Shown here: one piece after another, positions 1-8,939 of the stretch
Numbering within the stretch: position 1 is the first letter of the stretch
How the letters are laid out: each line of letters starts with the position of its first letter
DNA from: Burkholderiaceae bacterium
Lineage (GTDB): Bacteria > Pseudomonadota > Gammaproteobacteria > Burkholderiales > Burkholderiaceae_C
Assembly (NCBI GenBank): GCA_919902775.1
Contig: CAKKRJ010000001.1
Span: forward strand, 170,364-234,363
Length of the DNA stretch: 64,000 bases
Direction of reading: 5' to 3'
Position numbers and translations under genes: made by a program
Notes under the pieces: generated by a model
The model's database searches: none
The model's input: the letters and a program-made list of their open reading frames with translations, nothing else
What the model was told of the DNA's origin: nothing

Positions 1-11
1 AAGGAGACCCC

Positions 12-1799
12 ATGAATGCGCCGCTGCCCCACCACTTGATCCCAAGTGACGTCACCCCCATGGAAACTGAACCGGACATCGTGGCCTTGGTCAGCAGTGG
101 TGGCATGGCACTTTCCGTCATGGTGAGCCATGCCGAGCAGCTGCAACGCGACGGGCATGCCCAGGCCGCCTCCAATCTGTATGCCTTGTGGCTGGCCCAC
201 CATGACGATCCCCGCAAACATTTGGTGTGGTTCAACCATGGCTCTTTGTTGCAGCAACTGGGACACCTGGACCAGGCGCAAAACGCCTACGAACAGGCGC
301 TGGCGCTGGCGCCAGATTTTGCGCAAGCCCACATCAACCTGGGCTTGGTGCTGGAAAAGCGGGGCCAAAGTGCCCAGGCCATCGCCGCCTGGGCGGGCCT
401 GACGGGGCAACGCTATGCCAAGGACCCGGTGGACCCGGACATGTTGACCGCGGCGCTGAACCACATCGGGCGCGTGCATGAGAACAACCGGCATTACCGC
501 CAGGCTCTGGAAGCGCTGGAGCACAGCCTGTTGATCAACCCCAAGCAAGCGGGCGTGATCCAGCACTGGGTGCACATCCGCCAAAAATCCTGTGAATGGC
601 CGGTGTACAAGCCGTTGCCGGGCATCAGCAAAAACGAGATGCTCATGGCCACATCGCCCCTGGCCATGTTGGCATTGACCGATGACCCGCTGCTGCAGTT
701 GCTCAGCGCCCACGCCTTTGTGGCCCGCACCTATGGCTTGAAAGAAGAGCGCTTGTGCAAGGTCAAGCAATACCACCACCCCAAAAAACGCATCGGCTTT
801 GCATCGGGCGATCTGCGAGAGCATGCGGTGGGGTTTTTGCTGCCCACCATGTTGCAAGGCATCGACCGCGACCGTTATGAGGTGTTTGCCTATGACTTCA
901 CGGCGGACGATGGCAGCGAACACCGTAAACGCCTGCTGGGCATGTTTGACCATGTCCGCCCCATTCAGAGCTTGACCGACAGGCAAGCGGCCGAGCGCAT
1001 TTTGGAAGACGAAATTGATGTGATGGTCGATCTGCACGGCCTGAGCTCAGGGGCGCGGCCAGGCATTTTTGCCTTGCACCCAGCGCCCAAGCAGGGCACT
1101 TATCTGGGATTCATCGGCACGACAGGCATGCCCTGGTTTGATTTTGTGATCACGGATCGCCACGCGCTGCCGCCTGAACACACCGAATACTTCATGGAAA
1201 AGCCGCTGTATGTGGAAGGCAGTTTCATTCCCTTGACACCACCCGACGAGAATTTGCCCATGGTCACACGGTCCGATGTCGGCTTGTCCGAACAGGCGTT
1301 TGTGATGGGCGCGTTTGGCAATGTTTACAAAATCACACCGGAAATGTTTGCCGTGTGGATGCAACTGCTCAGAGAAATGCCAAACGCTGTGCTTTGGCTG
1401 ATTGATGACAATCCGACAACAACAGAAAACCTGAAAAATCAGGCCCGCAAGGCCAATGCTGATTTGTCGAGAATCCATTTTTCAGCAAGAACAGTGCACA
1501 AGGAGTTTTGTGCGCGGTTGAAACTGTGTGATGTTTATCTGGATACTTATCCCTATAACTGCGGCTCGACGAGCAACGATGTCATTCGAAACGGTGTTCC
1601 ATTGATCACCAAGTATGGTCCCACCATGGTTTCGCGCATGGGCTTGAGTATCGGTGCCGCAAGTGGGCACTTGAATCATGCTGTTTGCACGGATGCAGAT
1701 TACATCCAGTGTGTCGTGGAAATTCAAAATTCTGAAAAGACAGAATTCAAACCAGGGGTGGCACTGTCGATTTGTTTCGATGGTTTGTATGCCAATTAA
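12..1799 (+). CDS. TPR-domain GT41 (O-GlcNAc transferase/SPINDLY-like) glycosyltransferase
   Basis: A cytosolic O-glycosyltransferase that would move a sugar from a nucleotide donor to Ser/Thr of a protein. An AAGGAG Shine-Dalgarno lies just before the ATG. Residues about 35-190 are TPR-like helical repeats (LGHLDQAQNAYEQALALAP is typical). Residues about 255-590 carry the GT41 fold, with RIGFASGDLREHAVGF and YPYNCGSTSNDVIRNGVPLI, both characteristic of the SPINDLY/OGT C-lobe. It converges on the sugar operon and even shares stop-codon bases with it. The same TPR plus glycosyltransferase architecture is known for the flagellin glycosyltransferase FlmG of Caulobacter. Acting on the flagellins encoded 11 kb away is my inference. 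Family assignment is firm, substrate is not. Confidence 0.88.
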   Translation: MNAPLPHHLIPSDVTPMETEPDIVALVSSGGMALSVMVSHAEQLQRDGHAQAASNLYALWLAHHDDPRKHLVWFNHGSLLQQLGHLDQAQNAYEQALALAPDFAQAHINLGLVLEKRGQSAQAIAAWAGLTGQRYAKDPVDPDMLTAALNHIGRVHENNRHYRQALEALEHSLLINPKQAGVIQHWVHIRQKSCEWPVYKPLPGISKNEMLMATSPLAMLALTDDPLLQLLSAHAFVARTYGLKEERLCKVKQYHHPKKRIGFASGDLREHAVGFLLPTMLQGIDRDRYEVFAYDFTADDGSEHRKRLLGMFDHVRPIQSLTDRQAAERILEDEIDVMVDLHGLSSGARPGIFALHPAPKQGTYLGFIGTTGMPWFDFVITDRHALPPEHTEYFMEKPLYVEGSFIPLTPPDENLPMVTRSDVGLSEQAFVMGAFGNVYKITPEMFAVWMQLLREMPNAVLWLIDDNPTTTENLKNQARKANADLSRIHFSARTVHKEFCARLKLCDVYLDTYPYNCGSTSNDVIRNGVPLITKYGPTMVSRMGLSIGAASGHLNHAVCTDADYIQCVVEIQNSEKTEFKPGVALSICFDGLYAN

Positions 1800-2737
1800 G
1801 CGGCAGCAGATTCCCCATCCAAGATGGCTGCGGTCTCCGTCAAAATGACCTCCAGTGAGGACCACTGGGGTTGGTAGCCAAATTCGGCTGCTTTTCGGTT
1901 CAGGGAGTAATAGAACGGCTTGGCGCCCGTTGCATTGACCGAAGCAGTCGTGCCTGCAACGACCTCGTAGTGCAGCCCAAAATGTTCGGCCATGGTCTGT
2001 AACAACAATGGCTTGTCGATCGGTTCCCGCGAATAACAGTCGATGGCGCAATTGGCCCGAGGGGCAGCCAGGAGACATTCGACCAGTTGGTGAAAATCCT
2101 GTGGGTGCATGAAGTCCCGCACCATGTAGTCGGTGGATGTTTGCAGGCTGCGCTTGTCCCGTATGGCTCGAACGATGTCGGTGATGAAAAATCGGGCGTT
2201 GATGTCGTGTGTCCGGCTGAAAATATTGAAAACACGCAAGTCGACGATGGCCAAATCTGGCCGGCCTCGGTGCCCCACCTCTGCGTACAGTTTGGCCATC
2301 GCATAGCGATCCTGAGGCCGAATGGCGTTGATGGCGATCGTGGCTTGCGTGTCCGCCGTTGCGGGCTCGGTAAAAGAATTGCCGTAAACAGCGCCGCTTG
2401 AAAGGAACAGGTAGCGGCGATGGGGGTGCTGTTCCAACCCTGCCATCACCAGACCATCAAAATGCGCCGTGATGGGCAAAATGGCCGAGCCCATTTCTGC
2501 TGTGCGCATGGGGTCACCGACCCCGACGAAGTTGATCACCACGTCATGGGGCATCAAGCCATAGGTGTCATGGTGGTGAACAGAACAGGCGTGTTGCAGG
2601 CCATGTTCAACAACCCAAGCGCTCGTGCGATCGGTGCTGCGGACATAGAGTAAGAGATCGCGACGGCCGGCCTTGGCAAATGAAAAAATCAGATCTTTGG
2701 CGATCTGGCTGCTCGCACCGAGGATCGCGATGCTCAT
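1796..2737 (-). CDS. NAD(P)-dependent epimerase/dehydratase (putative sugar reductase)
   Basis: A 313-residue short-chain dehydrogenase of the extended NAD-dependent epimerase family. The N-terminus AILGASSQIAKDL is a Rossmann nucleotide-binding loop, and a Tyr/Lys active-site pair is visible at RYAMAKLYAE. It is the last gene of the minus-strand sugar operon and its ATG overlaps the stop of the thiamine-diphosphate enzyme by 4 bp, so the two are translationally coupled. In the CDP-yersiniose pathway of Yersinia a reductase (YerI) follows a ThDP carboligase (YerE), and this gene holds the same relative position. That role is inferred from context. It could equally be a 4-epimerase or 4-reductase acting on another sugar. 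Confidence 0.8.
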   Translation of the reverse strand: MSIAILGASSQIAKDLIFSFAKAGRRDLLLYVRSTDRTSAWVVEHGLQHACSVHHHDTYGLMPHDVVINFVGVGDPMRTAEMGSAILPITAHFDGLVMAGLEQHPHRRYLFLSSGAVYGNSFTEPATADTQATIAINAIRPQDRYAMAKLYAEVGHRGRPDLAIVDLRVFNIFSRTHDINARFFITDIVRAIRDKRSLQTSTDYMVRDFMHPQDFHQLVECLLAAPRANCAIDCYSREPIDKPLLLQTMAEHFGLHYEVVAGTTASVNATGAKPFYYSLNRKAAEFGYQPQWSSLEVILTETAAILDGESAAA

Positions 2738-4536
2738 ATTTCGTCGACAAGAAGATTGCTGCGGTACTCCTCGCGGTCCAGAAATGGCGCCATGTCTTCC
2801 AGTGGTCTGGAGCTCATGGAGCCGTCAGGATTGACGCGCGATGAGACGCTTGGAATGATGGCTTGTTCCGGTGGCGTCATGATTTCAAGGACATAGGGCC
2901 CATCGTGGTCAAAGGCTTTTTGTATGGCCGCATCCAATTCAGAGAGTGCGCTGACACGCGCAGCGGGCAAGCCGTAGGCGGCACAAATTTTGAGTGTGTC
3001 TGGAATGGACACCCCAGACCGAGCCCCTTCGCCAATATAGCGTTCTTGAAAGTAATTCTTTTGTGAGGCACGGATCGACAAATACCCATCGTTGTTCCAG
3101 ATGAACAATTTGATGGGAAGCTTGTAATGCAAGATGGTTTGCAATTCCTGGATGTTTTGTTGCAGGGAGCCATCACCGGTGATCGCCATCACGCGCTTGT
3201 CGCCGAGTGCTGCTGAAACACCCATGGCCGCAGGGACGGTGTACCCCATGGTGGCCATGGCGCTGGAAGGGATGTAGCGCTGGTTGTTGTGGCGCAGAAT
3301 CAAGCCCTGAGAGACTGCATAAATCGCAGAGCCTGCATCGCCAATGAATACATCACCTTCACCCGTCAAGGCAGACAGACGGTCCATGAAGGAATAAACG
3401 TTGATGGCGCCAACGGTGTTGGCATATTCCGGCAAGCAGACAGGGTATTTTTTCTTCCATCCCACACACCGTTGCAACCATGGGGCGCTGACACTCTTGA
3501 AATTGGCTTCATGCAGCCGCGTCAAAAGGCCGTCCAATGCCTGTTTGGCATCGGATTCGATCATGCGATCGATCTGGATGGTGCGCTTGCGATGCGAGGT
3601 CAGGTCGATGTCAATGACCACTTTCTTCGCAGCCCGCGCGAATTGCTCGTATTCATAGCCAATCACCGAAATGTGCAGACTGGTCCCGACCGCAATGACC
3701 AGGTCGGCGTTTTGCATGGTGAAGTTGGCGGGACGGTCGCCCTTGACCCCCGTCTTGCCAATGTAAATGTCCAGATCGTGTCGCAGGTTGTCAATGCCCA
3801 GATAGGGCGTCACGACAGGAACGTTGAATTCGGTGGCAAGCGCTTGCAGCACGGCTTGGGCACCTGCCAAACGAACGCCGCGACCGGCAATGATGACGGG
3901 CCGCTCGGCCTGCATGAACAAATCCCTCAACTCGTCCAGGACGGCATCACTGCCGGTGGGCACGGGCTCCATCGCGGTATACGAAGGCAAAGTGTCTGGG
4001 TCGATCAGCGCCGATTGCACATCCATCGGGATATCGATCCAGACGGGGCCTGGCCGACCACTTTTGGCGATGCTCACCGCCTTTTCAAGTTCATAGCGAA
4101 CCATCTCGGGCTGCGTCAAATGAACGGCGTATTTGCACAAGCTGGAGACGACAGGGATGATGTCCAATTCCTGAACGCCAAACTGGCGCAACCCAGGGAC
4201 GCCTTCGGTGTGCGAACAAGTGGAGCGCTTGACCTGACCGGAAATGAACAGACAAGGCACTGTGTCTTGCCACGCGCCACCCAGACCGGTCAGCGCGTTC
4301 AGCGCGGCTGGCCCGGTCGAAAAATAACCCACGCCGAAGTTCTCGTTCGTTCTTGCGTAAGCCTCGAGCGCCATGGAGGCGGACTGTTCATGGTGCACGC
4401 AAATGGCGCGCAACTTGGGGTTGCAGGCCACGCCATCTGTCAGATGCATGCTGCCCGCGCCGGACAACATGAAGATGTCTTTCAGGCCCAAGCGGTCGCT
4501 GATGAATTGGGCGATGTAGTCGGATACGCGGATCAT
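2734..4536 (-). CDS. Thiamine-diphosphate-dependent acetolactate synthase-like enzyme (YerE-like candidate)
   Basis: A 600-residue ThDP enzyme of the acetohydroxyacid synthase fold. The catalytic glutamate that activates ThDP is at about residue 50 (CVHHEQSAS), and the C-terminal ThDP/Mg motif is ITGDGSLQQN with a later NND. I use the ATG preceding IRVSDYIAQF, because GGGAG sits 5 nt upstream; the track ORF runs too far 5-prime. It sits among CDP-3,6-dideoxyhexose genes rather than with ilvN, so branched-chain amino-acid synthesis is unlikely. YerE couples an acetyl unit from pyruvate to C4 of CDP-4-keto-3,6-dideoxyglucose, and this gene is a good candidate for that chemistry. The substrate is inferred. 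Confidence 0.82.
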   Translation of the reverse strand: MIRVSDYIAQFISDRLGLKDIFMLSGAGSMHLTDGVACNPKLRAICVHHEQSASMALEAYARTNENFGVGYFSTGPAALNALTGLGGAWQDTVPCLFISGQVKRSTCSHTEGVPGLRQFGVQELDIIPVVSSLCKYAVHLTQPEMVRYELEKAVSIAKSGRPGPVWIDIPMDVQSALIDPDTLPSYTAMEPVPTGSDAVLDELRDLFMQAERPVIIAGRGVRLAGAQAVLQALATEFNVPVVTPYLGIDNLRHDLDIYIGKTGVKGDRPANFTMQNADLVIAVGTSLHISVIGYEYEQFARAAKKVVIDIDLTSHRKRTIQIDRMIESDAKQALDGLLTRLHEANFKSVSAPWLQRCVGWKKKYPVCLPEYANTVGAINVYSFMDRLSALTGEGDVFIGDAGSAIYAVSQGLILRHNNQRYIPSSAMATMGYTVPAAMGVSAALGDKRVMAITGDGSLQQNIQELQTILHYKLPIKLFIWNNDGYLSIRASQKNYFQERYIGEGARSGVSIPDTLKICAAYGLPAARVSALSELDAAIQKAFDHDGPYVLEIMTPPEQAIIPSVSSRVNPDGSMSSRPLEDMAPFLDREEYRSNLLVDEI

Positions 4537-4549
4537 ATGAGCTCCCATT

Positions 4550-5719
4550 TCACAAATGTCGACAAGCTTCGGCGATGCGTTCGAGCGCCAATTGGATATT
4601 GGCCTCTGAAGAGGCGTAAACCATGCGGACAAATCCTTCGCCCTGGGACCCAAAGTTCGATCCTGGCAACAAGGCCACATTGGCTTTTTCCAGCATCACA
4701 TCCGCAAACTCTTCCGAGCTGAGGCCAAAACTGGAAATATTGGGGAAAGCATAAAACGCACCACCTGGAAGGTGACACGCCATGCCAGGAATCGCATTCA
4801 AGCCATTCACCAGCAGATCCCGTCTTCTGCGGTACGTCGCCATCATTTCCTGGACCGGTGATTGATCGCCTTCAATCGCTGCAATGCCAGCCCGCTGGAC
4901 AAATGCGGAAACACAAGAGGATGTGGTTTGAAGCAACATCATCATCCGCTCTGCAATCACCTTGGGGGCAATGACCGAACCCAGCCGCCAGCCGGTCATT
5001 GCAAATGCTTTGCTGAAGCCGTTGGACAAAATGACACGTTCGCGCGCTTCATCAAGACTGGAAATAGAGAAGAAACGGCCTTCTTCATAAACCATCCGAG
5101 AATAGATTTCATCGGAATAGATGTAGAGGTCGTGCTTTTCGGCCAGCTCATAAATCTCCTTCAGATGTTCCGGCTCGGTGATCGCCCCCGTGGGGTTCTG
5201 CGGGCTGTTGATGATCAACAGACGGGTTCGAGGCGTGATCAACGGTTCGATGTCTGCTGCCCGCATGCGAAAGCCATTTTTGTCATGCAAGGGGTAGGGC
5301 ACAGCCGTGGCCCCACACATGCTGATCGATGACAGATAGGTTGGGAACCCAGGGTTAGGGACCAGCACCTCTTGCCCGGGATTCACCAGGCAGAAAATGG
5401 CATAGAAAATGGAGATGTTGGCCCCCGGGGTGACGAGGACTTGGTTGACATCTGGCAAGAAGCCTCTTGACTTGTGCGTGGCTTGACGCATCGTTTCCAC
5501 AAAATCAGCCAGGCCCCAACTGCTGCCGTAATGGGTCTCGCCGAGATCCAGTGACTGCTTTGCGGCCTCAACGATGTGACGTGGCGTCGTGAAGTCGGGA
5601 TCCCCGATTTCGAGATGAACGATGTGGCGGCCTTGTGCCTCGAGCTGCTTAACTTTGTCAATCACCTTGAACATGGGTTGTCCCTGAATCAGGGCTGCGT
5701 TGGCTGCAATTTCTCTCAT
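4550..5719 (-). CDS. Class I/II PLP-dependent aminotransferase
   Basis: A 389-residue fold-type I aminotransferase related to aspartate/alanine transaminases. The PLP lysine is about residue 237 in SNGFSKAFAMTGWRLG, with the substrate-binding NSPQNPTG and YSDEIYS motifs before it. The start is the ATG of REIAANAALI, which has an AGAGGTG ribosome site; the track ORF extends upstream into rfbH in another frame. It lies between rfbH and the ThDP enzyme with short gaps. It may supply pyruvate or an amino donor for the sugar pathway. It is not of the DegT sugar-aminotransferase type, so direct sugar amination is less likely. Its role in this cluster is unproven. Confidence 0.85.
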   Translation of the reverse strand: MREIAANAALIQGQPMFKVIDKVKQLEAQGRHIVHLEIGDPDFTTPRHIVEAAKQSLDLGETHYGSSWGLADFVETMRQATHKSRGFLPDVNQVLVTPGANISIFYAIFCLVNPGQEVLVPNPGFPTYLSSISMCGATAVPYPLHDKNGFRMRAADIEPLITPRTRLLIINSPQNPTGAITEPEHLKEIYELAEKHDLYIYSDEIYSRMVYEEGRFFSISSLDEARERVILSNGFSKAFAMTGWRLGSVIAPKVIAERMMMLLQTTSSCVSAFVQRAGIAAIEGDQSPVQEMMATYRRRRDLLVNGLNAIPGMACHLPGGAFYAFPNISSFGLSSEEFADVMLEKANVALLPGSNFGSQGEGFVRMVYASSEANIQLALERIAEACRHL

Positions 5720-5733
5720 TTGGACACCTCTGC

Positions 5734-7086
5734 TTAAAAGCCAATACCAAAAAATTCTTCGAGTTTGTCGGCGATGTAATCCAGCTGCGGCACATCCAAT
5801 CCCGGGAAAGTGCCCAGCCAGAAGGTCTGGTTCATCACGGTATCGGTGTTCGTCAGCTCGCCGCTGACACGGAAGTTCCGGCCCGCCATATAAGGTTGTT
5901 TGGTTAGATTGCCGGCGAACAACAGGCGCGTGCCGATCTTGTTCTGTTCCAGGAAGTTGATCAGGTCGGTCCGCTTCACGCCCGCCGTTTCCTTCAATAC
6001 CAGGGGGAAACCAAACCAGGAGGGTTCGGAGTTGGGCGTGGCTTGTGGCAAGTGCAAGAACTGCTCGAGACTCGCCAGGCGATGCTTGAGGTAGGCGAAG
6101 TTGGCGCGGCGCTTGGCGATGAATTCGTCCACCCGGTCCATCTGCGCCAGTGCGCAGGCGGCCTGCATGTCGGTGATCTTGAGGTTGTAGCCCAGGTGGC
6201 TGTAGGTGTACTTGTGGTCGTAGCCGTCGGGCAGGTCGCCGCCCAGTTCCTTCTTGGTCCAGCAAAAGCGTTTGTCGCAGGTGTTGTCCTTGCCAGGCGG
6301 GCAGTAGCAATCACGGCCCCAGTCGCGGAAGGATTCGGCGATCAGCTTGAGCTCGGCGTTGTTGGTGAACACGGCACCGCCTTCGCCCATGGTGATGTGG
6401 TGTGCCGGGTAGAAGCTCAAGGTGGCGATGTCACCAAAGGTGCCGACCAACTGGCCGTTGTAGGTTGCACCCAGCGCGTCGCAGCAGTCTTCCACCAGCC
6501 AAAGCTGGTGCTTCTTGCACAACGTGGTGACCACTTCGAGGTTGAACGGGTTGCCCAGACTGTGGGCCAGCATGATGGCCTTGGTTTTTGGCGTGATGGC
6601 CGCCTCGATTTTTGACGCATCAATGTTGTGTGTGGCCAAGTCCACGTCGACAAACACCGGCACAGCGCCAAACTGAATGATCGGATTGACCGTTGTGGGG
6701 AAGCCGGCGGCAACGCCGATCACCTCGTCCCCTGGCTGGATGGCGCGATCGCCCAACTTGGGGCTGGTCAGCGTGGAGAAGGCGACCAGGTTGGCCGACG
6801 AGCCTGAGTTCACCGTGATCAGGTGCTTGACGCCCAGAAACTTTGCCAAGCGCTGTTCGAACAGCGCGTTGAAGCGGCCGGTGGTCAGCCAACCGTCCAA
6901 CGAGGCGTCGACCATCAGCTGCAGCTCTTTCGCGCCGATCACCTTGCCCGAGACGGGGACAGTGCTTTCTCCTGGCACAAAAGCCTTGGGTGCGTAGGCG
7001 ATGTCGGCGTATTGCTGCACCAGCGCGCTGATCTGGCTGCGCAGCTTGTCCAGCTGCGGTTGAAAATGGACGGTTGTCGCGTTCAT
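5734..7086 (-). CDS. rfbH: CDP-6-deoxy-D-xylo-4-hexulose 3-dehydrase (E1)
   Basis: This PMP-dependent enzyme removes the C3 hydroxyl of CDP-4-keto-6-deoxyglucose together with the E3 reductase. At 450 residues it has the usual length. The decisive feature is [14 protein letters not shown]: the lysine found in DegT-family aminotransferases is replaced by histidine (about residue 229), the hallmark of E1 dehydrases that use PMP rather than a Schiff base. A cysteine cluster (CYCPPG...CDKRFC, about 251-266) fits the E1 [2Fe-2S] site. The ATG overlaps the stop of rfbG by 4 bp, so the two are coupled. Confidence 0.96.
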   Translation of the reverse strand: MNATTVHFQPQLDKLRSQISALVQQYADIAYAPKAFVPGESTVPVSGKVIGAKELQLMVDASLDGWLTTGRFNALFEQRLAKFLGVKHLITVNSGSSANLVAFSTLTSPKLGDRAIQPGDEVIGVAAGFPTTVNPIIQFGAVPVFVDVDLATHNIDASKIEAAITPKTKAIMLAHSLGNPFNLEVVTTLCKKHQLWLVEDCCDALGATYNGQLVGTFGDIATLSFYPAHHITMGEGGAVFTNNAELKLIAESFRDWGRDCYCPPGKDNTCDKRFCWTKKELGGDLPDGYDHKYTYSHLGYNLKITDMQAACALAQMDRVDEFIAKRRANFAYLKHRLASLEQFLHLPQATPNSEPSWFGFPLVLKETAGVKRTDLINFLEQNKIGTRLLFAGNLTKQPYMAGRNFRVSGELTNTDTVMNQTFWLGTFPGLDVPQLDYIADKLEEFFGIGF

Positions 7087-8150
7087 GGGGTGGATCTGTA
7101 TTGGTTAATCTGGTTCAGACAAACGGTGCGCATGTCCTGACCCTGGAGCCAGGCTTGATGCCACTGTGCAATGTGTTGGAGTGCGGTTTCCAGGGGCCAG
7201 CGGGGCACCCATTGCAAACGCTGCCGTGCTTTGGAAATATCCAACTTCAAAAAGCTGGCTTCGTGCGGATGGTCGCCGGGTTGCAGGGTCCAAGATGCGC
7301 TGCTGCCCCAGTTCTCGCAAAGATGTTCAACGATCCATTGCACAGGGCGTGCGTCCTCGTCGCGTGGGCCAAAATTCCAAGCCTCTGCATCGTCTTGTCC
7401 GTGCAGGGTCAGGCGTTCAGCCAACAGCAGGTAGCCCGACAGGGGCTCCAGCACATGCTGCCATGGGCGAATGGCGTGCGGATTTCGGATCTGTACAGAC
7501 TCACGCTTTTCCAGGGCACGCAGGATGTCGGGAACCAGCCGATCGAGTGCCCAGTCACCCCCACCAATGACGTTGCCCGCACGGGCGGTTGCCATGGCGA
7601 TGCCCGCCTCCGTCAGGAAAGATTGGCGGTAGGCTGCGCTCACCAGTTCTGCACAGCCCTTGCTGTTGGAATAGGGGTCATGTCCGCCCATGGGTTCATC
7701 TTCGCGGTAGCCCCAAACCCATTCGCGGTTCTCGTAGCACTTGTCCGTGGTGACGTTGACGATCGCCTTCACCGAGCCAGCGTGACGGGCCGCTTCAAGC
7801 ACATGGACCGTGCCCATGACGTTGGTCGCGTAGGTCTCGATGGGCTGGCTGTAAGAAAGGCGCACCAGCGGCTGCGCGGCCAAGTGGAAAACGATTTCTG
7901 GCTGGAATTCATCCATCTGTGCCTTCACCGCAGCAAAGTCACAGATGTCGACGATGCGGTGTTCCATGCCGTCAGCGACTCGGGCGACAACAAACAAGGC
8001 GGGCTCAGTGGGCGGCTCCAGCGCGATTCCGCGCAAGGTCGCTCCCATGGATTGCAGCCACAGGCTCAGCCAACTGCCTTTGAAGCCTGTGTGGCCAGTC
8101 AGCAGGACGCGTTTGCCGCGCCAAAAGTCAGGGTTGGTTTGGGACAGCAC
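7083..8150 (-). CDS. rfbG: CDP-glucose 4,6-dehydratase
   Basis: Converts CDP-glucose to CDP-4-keto-6-deoxyglucose with tightly bound NAD. The family signature [16 protein letters not shown] lies near the N-terminus, the [13 protein letters not shown] block in the middle, and the SDR catalytic YSNSK after it. I place the start at the GTG giving [10 protein letters not shown]: an AGGA lies 9 nt upstream, overlapping the rfbF stop, and the protein (355 aa) then matches family length. The track start, a GTG at 8195, would add 15 residues of rfbF overlap and looks less likely. It belongs to the rfbF-rfbG-rfbH block. Confidence 0.95.
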   Translation of the reverse strand: MLSQTNPDFWRGKRVLLTGHTGFKGSWLSLWLQSMGATLRGIALEPPTEPALFVVARVADGMEHRIVDICDFAAVKAQMDEFQPEIVFHLAAQPLVRLSYSQPIETYATNVMGTVHVLEAARHAGSVKAIVNVTTDKCYENREWVWGYREDEPMGGHDPYSNSKGCAELVSAAYRQSFLTEAGIAMATARAGNVIGGGDWALDRLVPDILRALEKRESVQIRNPHAIRPWQHVLEPLSGYLLLAERLTLHGQDDAEAWNFGPRDEDARPVQWIVEHLCENWGSSASWTLQPGDHPHEASFLKLDISKARQRLQWVPRWPLETALQHIAQWHQAWLQGQDMRTVCLNQINQYRSTP

Positions 8151-8161
8151 GGGCTTCAGTC

Positions 8162-8929
8162 CTATTTTTTCCAAGGTGCAGTGCCGTCTGCCCACAGTTT
8201 TTCAAGGGTGTTTTTGTCGTGCAAGGTGTCCATGGGGTGCCAAAAACCGTAATGCGGATAGGCCATCAATTCACCCTCTGCGGCCAATTGCATCAGGGGC
8301 TCTTGCTCCCAAACTGTGCGGTCATCTTTGAGGTACGAAAGTACTTTGGGGGACAGCACAAAAAAACCACCATTGATCAATGCACCATCACCCCGGGGCT
8401 TTTCCTGGAAGCTTTTGACTTGGCCATTTTGGATATCGAGTGCACCAAAGCGAGCCGTTGGGTAAGTGGCCGTGAGTGTGGCCGCTTTTCCGTGTTGGCG
8501 GTGAAAGGCGATGGTGGCGGAGATGTCGTTGTCACCGACGCCGTCGCCGTAGGTCAGACAAAACGCCTCGTCGTTTTTAACGTAATTGGCAACACGCAGC
8601 AAACGCCCACCGGTCATGGTGCTGTCACCCGTATCGACCAAGGTCACCTTCCAAGGTTCGGCACGTTTTTGGTGGACTTCCATTTGGTTGGCCTGCATAT
8701 CGAACGTGATGTCGGACATGTGCAGGAAATAATTGGCAAAGTATTCCTTGATCAAGTAACCCTTGTAGCCGCAGCAGATGATGAAGTCGTTCACGCCGTG
8801 GTGTGAATACATTTTCATGATGTGCCAGAGAATCGGCTTGCCCCCGATTTCCACCATGGGTTTGGGCCGTGTCGAAGTTTCTTCGCTGAGCCGTGTACCC
8901 AGACCTCCGGCAAAAATGACTGCTTTCAT
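8162..8929 (-). CDS. rfbF: Glucose-1-phosphate cytidylyltransferase
   Basis: Makes CDP-glucose from CTP and glucose-1-phosphate, the entry step of the CDP-dideoxyhexose route. The N-terminal nucleotidyltransferase signature GGLGTRLSEETSTRPKPM is complete, followed by GGKPILWHIMK, where the family binds sugar and metal. The product is 255 residues, standard for RfbF. The start is the ATG of KAVIFAGG, with AGGAAATC upstream, rather than the longer track ORF. The stop codon is part of the ribosome site of rfbG. Confidence 0.96.
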   Translation of the reverse strand: MKAVIFAGGLGTRLSEETSTRPKPMVEIGGKPILWHIMKMYSHHGVNDFIICCGYKGYLIKEYFANYFLHMSDITFDMQANQMEVHQKRAEPWKVTLVDTGDSTMTGGRLLRVANYVKNDEAFCLTYGDGVGDNDISATIAFHRQHGKAATLTATYPTARFGALDIQNGQVKSFQEKPRGDGALINGGFFVLSPKVLSYLKDDRTVWEQEPLMQLAAEGELMAYPHYGFWHPMDTLHDKNTLEKLWADGTAPWKK

Positions 8930-8939
8930 ATTGATTTCC

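Noticed and set aside
3289-4722. Plus-strand ORF of 477 codons
   Set aside because: Antisense to the ThDP enzyme, whose catalytic motifs are intact.
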